Source of the DNA: Limnomonas spitsbergensis
Taxonomy: Eukaryota > Chlorophyta > Chlorophyceae > Chlamydomonadales
Reading direction: 5' to 3'
Assembly: GCA_037349105.1 (NCBI GenBank)
Contig: JAYJMM010000003.1
Coordinates: 992,001-1,056,000, forward strand
Length of the DNA stretch: 64,000 nt
The notes under the pieces are model-generated. The model did no database searches. It was not told the DNA's origin and was given only the letters and a program-made list of their open reading frames with translations. Numbering within the stretch: position 1 is the stretch's first letter; each line of letters starts with the position of its first letter. Shown one piece after another: positions 19,979-32,203 of the stretch. A program made the position numbers and the translations under genes.

Positions 19979-22900
19979 CTACTACCATACGATAAGATAT
20001 ATGAGACTACGCATTCATGTCATGAAACTACCGGTACCCCCCGCTTGTGTTGTTCAACAATGGTAATGACAACGTCTGTCTTCATCAACGTGAATGTTTG
20101 CCACTTTAAAAACAGCTCTGCTGTTTGCAAATAAAGTAAAAACAGCTTTGATGTATACAAATAAAACTAGGGGGATCGCAGGTCATGCGCATCAGGCTGG
20201 TTCAGTCCAGCATTTGCAGCAATACGACACCCATGTCAAGAATGGTTTGCAGCCCCTCCGCCACTCTTTATATCTCCCCTCCCGCACCTCAATCCTGTCC
20301 CCTCCGCCACTCTTTATATCTCCCCTCCCGCACCTCAATCCTGTCCCCTCCGCCACTCTTTATATCTCCCCTCCCGCACCTCAATCCTGTCCCCTCCGCC
20401 ACTCTTTATATCTCCCCTCCCGCACCTCAATCCTGTCCCCTCCGCCACTCTTTATATCTCCCCTCCCGCACCTCAATCCTGTCCCCTCCGCCACTCTTTA
20501 TATCTCCCCTCCCGCACCTCAATCCTGTCCCCTCCGCCACTCTTTATATCTCCCCTCCCGCACCTCAATCCTGTCCCCTCCGCCACTCTTTATATCTCCC
20601 CTCCCGCACCTCAATCCTGTCCCCTCCGCCACTCTTTATATCTCCCCTCCCGCACCTCAATCCTGTCCCCTCCGCCACTCTTTATATCTCCCCTCCCGCA
20701 CCTCAATCCTGTCCCCTCCGCCACTCTTTATATCTCCCCTCCCGCACCTCAATCCTGTCCCCTCCGCCACTCTTTATATCTCCCCTCCCGCACCTCAATC
20801 CTGTCCCCTCCGCCACTCTTTATATCTCCCCTCCCGCACCTCAATCCTGTCCCCTCCGCCACTCTTTATATCTCCCCTCCCGCACCTCAATCCTGTCCCC
20901 TCCGCCACTCTTTATATCTCCCCTCCCGCACCTCAATCCTGTCCCCTCCGCCACTCTTTATATCTCCCCTCCCGCACCTCAATCCTGTCCCCTCCGCCAC
21001 TCTTTATATCTCCCCTCCCGCACCTCAATCCTGTCCCCTCCGCCACTCTTTATATCTCCCCTCCCGCACCTCAATCCTGTCCCCTCCGCCACTCTTTATA
21101 TCTCCCCTCCCGCACCTCAATCCTGTCCCCTCCGCCACTCTTTATATCTCCCCTCCCGCACCTCAATCCTGTCCCCTCCGCCACTCTTTATATCTCCCCT
21201 CCCGCACCTCAATCCTGTCCACACACCTTCTGCTCTAAGGTCTGTTTGAAAACCAACCACAGCGATGAAGGGCGCAGCTCCACACCCGCCACACTGTCCG
21301 CCCCGTTTGGTGGCGCGCCAGGCCCCCCGCTTGAGGACGCGCAAGCAGGCCGAGCAGGCAGCTCATGCGCTTGCCACCTACACGGGTCGCCAGGGGCTCT
21401 GGCGCCAGATGGGCCGTATGACAGCTCCATTGGGACTGCAGGGCCACCCCTCCCTGCCGCCTCCTCGTACACCTCGACCACCACCTCTGAGGGGGCAGGC
21501 CGCGAGAACCGCATGCGAGCCGCACCTGAGCCTGCTGCTGGCCCCTCGCCCTGCAGCCCACCTTCTGACAGGCTGCATGATGCCCACAACTGCGTCCAAG
21601 GGCAGCGCTGCTTTCAATTGCAAGGCCGGGGAAACCGCTTCACGCCTAAATCAGAAACCCTCGACCTGATGCACCCTATCCCCCCTTGCCCCCTACGTCC
21701 ACTTGGCGTGCCCCCCATCCCCCTTGAGCCTAGGGGCATTGGGTCCAGCGACTCCGCGCCGGGTCCTCAACAGGCAGGTATGCTTCGCCTTGGGGGCTTG
21801 GACAGGTGCAGATTCCTCTAGGGATTCGAATCCAGATAGATCTAGGGTTTCGGATCCAGATAGATCTAGAGTTTCAGATCCAGACAGATCTAGATGTGTT
21901 ATGATCAAGATCCCTGTATGCTACCTAAGGCAGCTGTGCGCCTGGTGTTAGGTCCACCGCCCATGCAAGCAGTCCCTATTACGGTGAACAAGACAGGGCA
22001 AGCAGAAAGGGCAACCTTTGGACAAACACGATGTCAATGTATAGATGATGCATCCCATCATCTTATTGTCAGAAAAATAGCCCACCCCTTACCACACTAT
22101 CAATGAGCATTGGGCCTTTTCACCCTGAGCATGTTTTGAAATATGGTACCGGTATTGGCTCTAATTAATTTCCGGTACCCTACGAACCTCCACTCTGGGC
22201 ATATGTAGCAGTAGAGGGGACTTGCGTGTCTTTGCCGCCGCTGCCACTGCCTCTGTGACGCATTGCACGCAGCCCTCCAGGGCATCCCCTTCGCCCCTCA
22301 GCACCATTCCAGGGAGGCTCAGGGTATGAACCTGCAGTAGAGGGAGAGATCTAGATCTTCAGTATGCACTGGCAGCAGAAGGAGGGATCTACATATAGAA
22401 TATGCACCTGCAGCAAAGGAGGGGATCCAGATATAGAGTGTGCACCTGCAGCAGAGGAAGAGATCCAGATCTAGAGTATGCAATGGCAGCAGAGGAAGGG
22501 ATATAGATCAATAATGTGCACCTGAAGCAGAGGAAGGGATCTAGATCTATAATGTGCACCTGCAGCAGAGGGGGGCATCTTTATATAGTGTGTGCACCTG
22601 CCGTAGAGAGAGGGATCTCGATCTAGAATATGCACGTGTAGCAGAGAAAGGGATCTAGATCTAGTGTGCACACCTGCAGCAGAGGGAGGGATCTAGATGT
22701 AGCGTGTGCACCTGCAGCAGGGAGGGATCTAGATCTAGACCCTGCACATGCAGCAGAGGGATATACCTAGATCTAGCATATGCACATGCAGCAGAGGAAA
22801 GATCTAGATATAGTGTGTACACCTGCAGCAGAGGTATGGATCTAGATATATAGCATGTAAGAGACTGGAGATCTGGATCAGCGCAGGTGAGCGCCGCGCA

Positions 22901-25900
22901 TATTTTATCGCTCATCCCAAGCCTGCATGCAGCCCACCCTAAAGCAGTGTACAGCTGTCTACCCTCACTTGAGGCCCCCCCCTCAGGCACACACCTGAGA
23001 CCCCTCCCCCCCCAGGCCCACAGCTGAGCTACTCCCCCCCCCTCTCCCCTCACCTGTGCTCCTGCCAGGAGGTGCATCAGCACTGCTGCACAAGCGTCCG
23101 GCCCCTCTGCACCCCCCTCAGCCTCCGCACACAGCAGCAGCCGGCAGGTCAAGCCTCCCCCCCCCGCACCGCCTCCGCCATCAGCACCCCCCCCTTCGTC
23201 ATCCCCTTCGCCGCTCTCCATGGCTGCCCCACTCTCTGGACCCAGTGCCCCCTCCGCCACCCCGCCATCCAGGTCCCCAAGCTGCTCTCTTTCAGTGGAC
23301 TCAGCCCTGGAGTCTGGCGTACCAGCAACAGCCGCCCGCCTTCCCTCTCCATGTGCACAGCAAGGGGGAGAAGGCAGAGCCTGCAACAGGTCCCCACAGT
23401 CTGCAGAGCCGCCGTGTACTGCCTGCAAGGCCGGGTGTACTGCCCCCGTCTTCTCCAGCACCCGCTTCAGGGCCTGTAGCGCGCCCGCCTCTGCAGCTGG
23501 CTCACCAGACTGGGACAGCCCTCCGCGAGAACGGCCCTGGAGCCTGTCGGAAGTAACTCCGGATCCAGATCCAGATCCAAAAATCTGGTCACCGGTGAGA
23601 CCAGATCCGGCCTGGATCTGGCCGGCAACAGCGGCCAGACCCGCAGGTATGCAATTAGCGGGAATGCATGCGGCCAGTTGGCGGGTGGCGGCCAGCAGCG
23701 TCGGCAGCACTGGCAGCACAGAGTGTAGCGGTACCCCCCCTGCTCGCCCGCCTCCGCCGCCCCCTGGCCCCGAAACCACTGCCTGCAGCTCCCGCTGCGA
23801 TGCGGGAGGCGCCGCTGAGGCTAAGGCGCGCTTCCAGTCACATGCCCGCACCTCCAGGTCTTGCACCCAGGGGGCCACAGCTCCGGCTACAGCTGCGGTC
23901 AAGGGATCTAAACCGGCATCACCAGCAGCCCCGACTACAACAGCCGCCGCAGCAGATGCATGTGACAGCGCCTGGCACCTTAGCCGCCACCAGCGAGTCC
24001 CCGGTGTCTCTACACGCTGCCGGAGCGGGAAGGTGGCACCGGCCTCTGCAATCTCTGTCTCTGTCTGCCGCGGTGATCCCCTGGTGCCCACGCTGCCGCC
24101 TCCCGCTCCACCCGCGCACCCTGCCGCCTCAATCAGCTCTGCGCACCCTGCCGCCTCTTCCAGCTCCATGGAGCTATCCCCCAGTCTGTCATCAGCGGAC
24201 ATTCCCTGCAGCCCCTCACCCCCACCGCCACCCTCTGCATCCATAGCCAAGTCCACTCGCCCGTCATGCGGCTCTGGCTGAGACACGCATGGCTTCTTCT
24301 CGCGGCATGGCCACTCGATGCTCTCTAAGTGATCCCCCTCATGCTGCAAGCCCGGCTGCAGAGGCGCCCCACCTGGCCTTGCTGGCCCCTCAACACCAGC
24401 TGCTGCCTGCTGCCTGCCCTCCACACCAGCTGCTGCCTTCTGCCTGCCTTCCACACCAGCTGCTGCCTTCTGCCTGCCCTCCACACCAGCTGCTTCCTGC
24501 TGCCTGCTCACCACACCAGCTGCTGCCTGATGCCTGCCCCGAGGAGCCCGTGATTGGAGCGACTCCTCAAACAGCGCCCTGCCGAAACCCCTCAATGCTG
24601 CCATGAACGGCAAGCGAGCGGACAGAAACGAAGGAAGACCTGGCTCCTGCCTCTTCTGCTCCTGCTGTTCCCGTTGCTGCTGCAGTTTCATGGTCTGATC
24701 ATTAGCCACCGCCTGCTCGATCCCCCCCGGCGGCCCTGACAGGTGTGGTGGCGCATACACACCCTCCTTGCTCCCACCGGCATCGGACCCTGCAGCGGTG
24801 CAGACCTCCGCTCCCAGGCATGTTTTGGCGTTGGGTCTCTCCCGTTCCTTCCCTTGGGCGAGGATGCCCGCATCTGCATGCCCTCCAGATTCAAAGATGG
24901 CTGGCGGCCGGTCCAGATAGGTGGATGGGTGGAGGTGCTCAGCTCCAGGACGGCTCCTCGCGTTGTCCTGCGGCAGCGGCGGAGAGGCCCTTCTCTTATT
25001 CTCCAACTCGCCTGCTACCTCCTCCTCCTCCCTCCTCGCGGGACGGCACCAACCGTCTCCCACTCCTGCTCCTGAAGCGGCTGCAGCACCAACAGGGGTC
25101 TGCTGGGTCCGCCCGTTGATCTGTCCTGGGCCCTCTGGCTGGCCTCCTCGCTCCTTGCCTGCCCGGCTGGCTTCTAGGTCCTCTAAGTGATCCGGGCAAT
25201 GCCTGCGGGCTGCCGCCAGCACTGCCGAGGTGGTGAGGGAGGCCAGGTCAGCACCTGCATAGCCTGCCGTGGCAGCTGCGATACGCTGCAGAAGAGCCGG
25301 CCGAGGAGCCACCGGCCAATTGCGTGTGTGCACCTAACACAGGAGGGGAAGGAGTTGCCATCATCTCGCGGCATTAGCAGCCCAGTACCAAAATCAAAGG
25401 AAGAGCACCAGCGATGGCATCAACAGGAACGGTCAAGGGGGTGGCAAGCGGACGCGTGCAGGTGGGAAAGAAGGATTAAAGCCAGCGTGGATTCAGGGGA
25501 ACGATGTGTAGCAGGTGGAGATGGAGATGACTGAGTGTCAGAAGACATCAGGTTGAGGGCTTAATCTGAAACCTAAGATTCAGGCTTTTGATTCATCCGT
25601 CAGATGAGCTCGTACGCTATCCGGAGGGTCGCCCGGTGCCAAAGCAAGCCCCGGTATACTGCGAAGGGACCCGAGACAAAAACAGCCACGCGGCCAATCG
25701 TGTTAGCCTTCAAAGTGACCCCCCAATCAGCCCAGCCCTCCAAGCTGCCCCTGCCTTACCTTGAGGATGGCAAGTCGGTCTTCAGGTCCAGGCAGGCCCA
25801 CCAGCAACTCCCGGTCAAATCGCCCCGGGCGCCTCAGAGCCGCATCGATGCTGTCCGGCCTGGTGGGGGAATGTGTAGGGGGGGCAAGCAGTAGAGGGTG

Positions 25901-28900
25901 GGATGGGGCATACCAGGAGGGGGTATGGTAGGGCAACCATTAGAGGGTAGGATAGAAAGCGGGATATTTGGTGTTCCTTTCAGCATGTGCATGGGGCCCG
26001 TCATGGGGGCACTATGCATGTCGTGCATTGTGCAAGTGTGGCAGTAAGTGTGGATTACCCACCCCTGGCCCTTCACCTGTTTGTGGCTCCAATGACCACC
26101 ACCTGGCCCCGGGCTGTGACGCCGTCCATGAGGGCCAGCAGCGTGGATACAATGCTGGCATATATCTGGTCACTTGTACCGCCCCTGCACAGGGAGTACA
26201 TGGGGGGGGGCAAAACACAGGTGGAGAGCGAGGAGAGTGGGGCGAGGAGTGGTGTAGGTAGAGAGTGAGAAGAGTGGGGAGAAGAGTGAAGCATGCAGAT
26301 ATAAGAGTGGGGATAGGAGTGATGCAGGTAAAGAGTGAGAAGAGGGGGGCGTGATGCAGGTAAAGAGTGGGTAGAGTGAGGGGAAGAGTGAGACAGGTAG
26401 AGAGATGAGTGGAGAGAGGAATGATGCATGGAGAGAGTGAGGAGAGTGGGGTGAGGGGCAATGCAGACAGAGTGGAAATGCCATCTTGTCTCCCTGCAGG
26501 CAGTGGAGGTGCAAATCCTCTATGGCAGTCAGCTTGTGTGTTTGGCCACTTGGCTGTTTCCTGTTCCACAGATTAGAATGAACTCGGACCCGGATCACTA
26601 GGATGGCCCTTCCAGCAGACTCATGATGCGTTCCCCGTTCCCTTAAAAGGGAGACACTGAGGGCCGCATACGGACAGCTGCCACCGCTTCTTTGAAACAG
26701 TTTCTGCTTCAGGTATAAATGCTTCAGAGGAGTTTCAGCAAGAATTTGATTAAAATTCAAAATCAAAATCAATAAAAGCTCTTGAACCAGTTCAGCATCA
26801 GAAGATTGCATCCCGCTCCACCTCCCCTCTCATCCACCTGGCTGCACCCACCTGACAGAGCGTGAGGGCACGAGGGCGTCCAGCTCATCCAGGAACACAA
26901 TGGAGGGGGCACAGCGCCGCGCCTGGCAGCAGGGGAAGCAAGGAGTGTCCATTGTGATGCTCAGCACACACAAGAAACTCAACAAGTCCCCGGGTGACAT
27001 GCAAATGCATTTCCACCAGCTTGTCATATCGTGGTGAATCCTGTATCTAGGCTTTGGGACGGATAGGTTTCAGTGCCCCTCTTACATCCCTTAGGGGTTT
27101 GATTATGAAGATGAGAAGCGGGAAGCACCTTCACCACTCCTGCCTCCCTTGTCCCCTCTCCTGCCTCCCTTGTCCCCTCTCATGCCTCCCTTGTCCCCTC
27201 TCCTGCCTCCCTTGTCCCCTCTCCTGCCTCCCTTGTCCCCTCTCCTGCCTCCCTTGTCCCCTCTCCTGCCTCCCTTGTCCCCTCCCCGCCTGCTGCCTCC
27301 TTTGTCCCCTCCCCGCCCTGCTGCCTCCCTTGTCCCCTCCCCCCCTGCTGCCTCCCCTGTCCCCTCTCCTGCCTCCCTTGTCCCCTCCCCTATCCTGCTG
27401 TCCCCGCGCACCTCTTCAAAGATTAGCCTCAATGTCCTCTCCGCATCTCCCGCGTACTTTCCGAGGCAATCAGCTCCTTTGCGGGCAAACAGCGTGACAG
27501 GTCGAGGCGACACTCGCGCACACTCCCCTGCCACTGCCCGTGCCAGCAAGGTCTTGCCAGTGCCGGGAGGTCCATGCAGGAGAATACCCCTGGGCAGCAA
27601 CAGACAGAAAGGGACAGGCAGGGGACATCCACCCATGAGCAGGGAGGGCATCCAGAGGATGGAATATAGGCACCTCGGAACAAAAGAATAAAACACAACC
27701 AGCACAAAAAATAATGAAGAAAAGTAGGCAGGCCAGGCAGGCCGGACTGTTCTGCCTGGGGTCCTACCGCATCCTGGTATTCAATTCCTTTCCAGTGCAA
27801 GGCTTCAGTTGACGGTCCGTGACTGTCTGCTGGATCAAACCACGCACCGGAACACAACCGATAAGCTTTTCTCTTGTTATGATGGTAACGGCGCAGACGC
27901 GGCCTAGGCCCATGCCGCGCAGTTTCCTTAACCCTCGCGCCCTTGCAGGGCGTAGTTTCATTCTGTCTTTCTTACACAACCGACAAGCTTGAGTTCATCA
28001 CCTAGGTGGACACATTGCCCTCTCCTTCCCAGGCGAGTATCCCCCCAGGGCAGGCAGAAAGGGACAGGCAGAGGACATCTACCCACACCATGCCTGTACC
28101 TTCCCAGGCGAGTATCCCCCCAGGGCAGGCAGAAAGGAACAGGCAGAGGACATCTACCCATACCATGCCTGTTCCTTCTAAGGCGAGTATCCCCCCAGGG
28201 CAGGAAGAAAGGGACAGGCAGAGGACAACTACCCACACCATGCCTGTTCCTTCCAAGGCGAGTATCCCCCCAGGGCAGGCAGAAAGGGACAGGCAGAGGA
28301 CATCTACCCACACCATGCCTGTTCCATCCAAGGCGAGTATCCCCCCAGGGTAGGCAGAAAGGGACAGGCAGAGGACATCTACCCACACCATGCCTGTTCC
28401 TTCCCAGGCGAGTATGCCCCCAGGGCAGGCAGAAAGGGACAGGCAGAGGACATCTACCCACACCATGCCTGTTCCTTCCAAGGCGAGTATCCCCCCAGGG
28501 CAGGCAGAAAGGGACAGGCAGAGGACATCTACCCACACCATGCCTGTTCCTTCCAAGGCCAGTATCCTCCCAGGGCAGGCAGAAAGGGACAGGCAGAGGA
28601 CATCTACCCACACCATGCCTGTAATTTCCCAGGCGAGTATCCCCCCAGGGCAGGCAGAAAGGGACAGGCAGAGGACATCTACCCACACCATGCCTGTTCC
28701 TTCCAAGGCGAGTATCCCCCCAGGGCAGGCAGAAAGGGACAGGCAGAGGACATCTACCCACACCATGCCTGTTCCTTCCAAGGCGAGTATCCCCCCAGGG
28801 CAGGCAGAAAGGGACAGGCAGAGGACATCTACCCACACCATGCCTGTTCCTTCCAAGGCGAGTATCCCCCCAGGGCAGGCAGAAAGGGACAGGCAGAGGA

Positions 28901-31900
28901 CATCTACCCACACCATGCCTGTTCCTTCAAGGCGAGTATCCCCCCAGGGTAGGCAGAAAGGGACAGGCAGAGGACATCTACCCACACCATGCTTGTTTCT
29001 TCCAAGGCCAGTATCCCAGGGCAGGCAGAAAGGGACAGGCAGAGGACATCTACCCACACCATGCCTGTTCCTTCCAGGGCGAGTATCCCCCCAGGGTAGG
29101 CAGAAAGGGACAGGCAGAGGACATCTACCCACACCATGCCTGTTCCTTCCAGGGTCTTGATCCTAACAGCTGGAGGGCGCTGAGGGCGCTGAGGGGGTGT
29201 TGACCCGAACAGCTGGAGGGCGCTGAGGGGGTATTGACCCTAACAGCTGGAGGGCGCTGAGGGGGTATTGACCCTAACAGCTGGAGGGCGCTGAGGGGGT
29301 ATTGACCCTAACAGCTGGAGGGCGTTGAGGGCGCTGAGGGGGTGTTGACCCGAACAGCTGGAGGGCGCTGAGGGGATGTTGACCCTAACAGCTGGAGGGC
29401 GCTGAGGGCGCTGAGGGGGTGTTGACCCTAACAGCTGGAGGGCGCTGAGGGCGCTGAGGGGGTGTTGACCCGAACAGCTGGAGGGCGCTGAGGGGGTATT
29501 GACCCTAACAGCTGGAGGGCGCTGAGGGCGCTGAGGGGGTGTTGACCCTAACAGCTGGAGGGCGCTGAGGGCGCTGAGGGGGTGTCGACCCTGACAGCTG
29601 GAGGGCGCTGAGGGCGCTCAGGGGTTGTTGACCCTCCACCCTAACCCAGCCCCACCTTCAAGTCACTAACCCTAACCCGCATCACCCACCCAGGTGCCGC
29701 TGCCCCGATCCCCTCCAGCAGCTCCGGATACAGCAGAGGGAGCAGCACCATCTCCCGCAACGTCCCCACAGCCGCCTGCAACCCGCCCACTGCCTCAAAG
29801 CCAGGATGAGAGAGGCTGCTGACCGGCCCCCAGCAGGCAGCAGTGCCCACGGGTGTTGGTCCCTTGAAGAGCGCGGGTCCGGGGCCGGCGCTGCGGCCTC
29901 CCTTGCTTTGCGGCTGCCCCCCGCGTCCCGCAAGAATGATGGGTTTCAGCCTAGCCAGGTCCTTGACACGCCTGCGGGAAATATCAGCAGCAGCAGGCGG
30001 CAGCTAAGACCAGCAGCAAGTGGCGGCAGCTCATACCAGCAAGTGGCAGCAGGTGGGGGCAGCTTAAAGTAGCAGCAAGTGGCAGCGGACGGGGGCAGCT
30101 TATAGCAGGAGCAAGTGGCAGCAGGCGGCGGCTCCCAATTTCATCAACGCATACTGCGGCCCTCGCATATTCAACTTCATACAATATCATAAACCCAATC
30201 CTAGCCCCGGCATCCACCTTGGTCTCACCCCCCCTACGCCATCAGCCCCCTCCCCCCCTTGCCCTTAAATCCCACCTCTTGGCTTCCTTGGCTGCGAACT
30301 CTGCATCGTCATCATCCTTTCCAGGAGCCGGGTGACCGCCCACCTGGGCCGCAACCCCCTCGCCCAGCCGCTGCTGCTGCCGCGCCTGCAGCACCGCGTG
30401 ACGGGCAGCACTCACGCGCGCTCGGAGCGCATCCAGATCTGGCATGTGTCGCTTCCTTGACGCACCACCCACTGGGTGTACCCGGCCCTGAGGGGAAAGC
30501 GAGGGAGTCAACAGTGGTTAGGGTTTAGCATATGCAAGATCACTTTCGGGGGGCCACCGGGCGGCCATAACTGGGCCAATGCAGGTCTGTTGCCTGGCCT
30601 GTTGCTTTGGGGGGCCACCGGGCGGCCATAACTGGGCCAATGCAGGTCTGTTGCCTGGCCTGTTGCTTTGGTGGGCCACCGGGCGGCCATAACTGGGCCA
30701 ATGCAGGTCTGTTGCCTGGCCTGTTGCTTTGGGGGGCCACCGGGCGGCCATAACTGGGCCAATGCAGGTCTGTTGCCTGGCCTGTTGCTTTGGGGGGCCA
30801 CCGGGCGGCCATAACTGGGCCAATGCAGGTCTGTTGCCTGGCCTGTTGCTTTGGGGGGCCACCGGGCGGCCATAACTGGGCCAATGCAGGTCTGTTGCCT
30901 GGCCTGTTGCTTTGGGGGGCCACCGGGCGGCCATAACTGGGCCAATGCCGGTCTGTTGCCTGGCCTGTTGCTTTGGGGGGCCACCGGGCGGCCATAACTG
31001 GGCCAATGCAGGTCTGTTGCCTGGCCTGTTGCTTTGGGGGGCCACCGGGCGGCCATAACTGGGCCAATGCAGGTCTGTTGCCTGGCCTGTTGCTTTGGGG
31101 GGCCACCGGGCGGCCATAACTGGGCCAATGCAGGTCTGTTGCCTGGCCTGTTGCTTTGGGGGGCCACCGGGCGGCCATAACTGGGCCAATGCAGGTCTGT
31201 TGCCTGGCCTGTTGCTTTGGGGAGCCACCGGGCGGCCATAACTGGGCCAATGCAGGTCTGTTGCCTGGCCTGTTGCTTTGGGGGGCCACCGGGCGGCCAT
31301 AACTGGGCCAATGCAGGTCTGTTGCCTGGCCTGTTGCTTTGGGGGGCCACCGGGCGGCCATAACTGGGCCAATGCAGGTCTGTTGCCTGGCCTGTTGCTT
31401 TGGGGAGCCACCGGGCGGCCATAACTGGGCCAATGCAGGTCTGTTGCCTGGCCTGTTGCTTTGGGGGGCCACCGGGCGGCCATAACTGGGCCAATGCAGG
31501 TCTGTTGCCTGGCCTGTTGCTTTGGGTCCAAGGTGATGTCCTTGGGATGGTTGCATGCTATTCGTAGACATCAGTTGCATGCGCCCTGTGGGCCCCAATG
31601 GAGTAAAGACATCAGAATACTGCAGATTTGCTTTGCCTTCCCTCCTAATTAACGTTTGGGGCTGATGGAGCATTTTTTAATTATTGATTGTCGACGTCAG
31701 TTTTCTGTCGGAAATCGAGAGTTTTTGTCAACAGTTTAGTAGTTTACCCTGAGGGCAGCATACATAGATATCATTTGTTGATGCCTGAGGGAGGGCAAAT
31801 CAAATCTACAGTACTGAAAAAATGAAACCTCTTAGGATTTATCACTGTGCTGTCATATGCTTCAAGTTTAGTTGAAAAGGGTTTGCGATGTGTAATATAC

Positions 31901-32085
31901 TAATATTTGAAAAAACACCAGTCAGGTCGGGCAGTTGGGTGGAGAGGGGCTCTCACCTGCGGCCGTGGCATTGCTCGCAGTTCCTCCATTGGTGTAGGCG
32001 GGAGGCAAGGATGGGCAGCATCGGCACTGAAGAGGGACACCAGGAGAACCAACATCAGCAGCATCAGGATAGCGGGAGCAACAGG

Positions 32086-32124
<39 letters not shown>

Positions 32125-32147
32125 ACAGGATAGCGGGAACAACAGGG

Positions 32148-32203
<56 letters not shown>

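Larger units (their letters stand above)
19979..22187 (-). other. Intron 13 of the ATAD2-like gene (2.2 kb)
   Basis: Joins PRVE (exon 13) to LWFGES (exon 14) in phase 0. The donor GTTCGT is weak; the acceptor is TAG. The intron holds the 46-bp array (20255-21220) and a 24-bp triplet repeat (21824-21895). Open frames at 21209-21830 on both strands show no recognisable domain. Confidence 0.6.

Noticed and set aside
20094..21821. 575-codon plus-strand ORF with a 46-residue proline/serine-rich period
   Set aside because: Produced by the stop-free 46-bp minisatellite inside an intron of the minus-strand ATAD2-like gene; flanks have no domain.
27958..29160. Long ORFs on both strands over the 75-bp array
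   Set aside because: Open frames follow from a unit length divisible by three; no domain, and the region lies in an intron bracketed by matching splice phases.
12841..31526. CRISPR-like arrays (45-, 46-, 61-, 75-bp units)
   Set aside because: Units are directly contiguous with no unique spacers, no cas genes are present, and the context is eukaryotic.
30508..31673. Three overlapping minus-strand ORFs of 328-377 codons
   Set aside because: The same 61-bp repeat read in three phases.
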